Part shown: positions 31,162 through 31,239 of the stretch, piece after piece
How positions within the stretch are numbered: position 1 is the first letter of the stretch
Layout of the letters: each line of letters starts with the position of its first letter
From: JBHIEE01 sp046760445
Lineage (GTDB): Bacteria; Acidobacteriota; Aminicenantia; JdFR-78
Length of the DNA: 31,239 bases
Direction: 5' to 3'
Assembly: GCA_046760445.1 (NCBI GenBank)
Contig: JBHIEE010000019.1
Span: forward strand, 1 to 31,239
The notes under the pieces: model-generated
Told to the model about the DNA's origin: nothing
Seen by the model: only the letters and a program-made list of their open reading frames with translations
The model's database searches: none
Translations under genes and position numbers: made by a program

Positions 31162-31239
31162 CAGCTTATTTTATAAAATTAAATGGTTTTCAAATGATCC
31201 TAACAAAGAGAAGATATATAAAAATTCCATCCCGAGTAC
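31162..31239. other. Window-end spacer with repeat sequence
   Basis: No gene. GGTTTTCAAATGA near 31189 resembles GGCTTTCAAATGA at about 17277, and the last 11 bases (ATCCCGAGTAC, 31229-31239) begin a third copy of the TCCCGAG hairpin, cut by the window edge. Confidence 0.5.

Overview
This is an AT-rich (roughly 35% GC by eye) bacterial window. It suggests an uncultivated, probably anaerobic, diderm bacterium: there is an AsmA-like protein, a Spy-like periplasmic protein, a zf-HC2 anti-sigma factor with one membrane segment, a complex I module, a membrane-anchored reductive-dehalogenase-like protein and possible lipoprotein or membrane-anchored sulfatase-fold enzymes. I cannot name the phylum. 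The intergenic regions are full of long, AT-rich, imperfectly palindromic repeats (AAATTC, CTAAAT and CAAATGAC words) and small GC-rich hairpin elements. No tRNA, rRNA, CRISPR array or intact insertion sequence was seen.

Region 1 (1-5546, + strand) is the most unusual. One promoter precedes a compact operon: a PqqD-type recognition protein; a radical SAM/SPASM enzyme; a 53-residue gene at 1517-1678 that overlaps the end of the radical SAM gene and has a near-ideal ribosome binding site; an HPr-kinase-like P-loop protein; an arginine-methyltransferase-like (PRMT) protein with a C-terminal PqqD-like domain; a Sec11-type signal-peptidase-like protein; and a nucleotidyltransferase-fold protein. 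It closes with a strong hairpin. I read it as a RiPP (ribosomally made, modified peptide) cluster. The 53-residue peptide would be the substrate, carrying a leader-like PEEAVL segment and a Cys/Arg-rich tail with GRR and GRGRR. The radical SAM enzyme, kinase-like protein and PRMT would be candidate modifying enzymes.

Region 2 (5556-8846, - strand) holds an ABC-2 permease and its ATPase (a possible exporter, convergent to the RiPP operon), a small EF-Tu-domain-2-like protein and a short-chain dehydrogenase.

Region 3 (8947-17222) holds the reductive-dehalogenase-like protein with fused membrane helices, a zinc-peptidase-like protein, a group of envelope and stress genes (GlsB/YeaQ-like, HtpX-like protease, ECF sigma factor, anti-sigma factor, Spy-like protein), a DhaL-like protein with an altered metal site, and an AsmA-like protein.

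Region 4 (17564-26764, - strand) is a complex I operon transcribed nuoA-B-C-D-E-F-G-H-I, followed by a metallo-beta-lactamase-fold hydrolase where nuoJ-N might be expected. Palindromic elements sit in many of the spacers, and several predicted subunit N-termini run into this repeat DNA, so later starts are preferred. Region 5 (26852-31161, + strand) has two adjacent sulfatase-fold enzymes that lack the usual formylglycine cysteine. They are transcribed divergently from nuoA, from promoters that appear to share one palindromic -35 hexamer.
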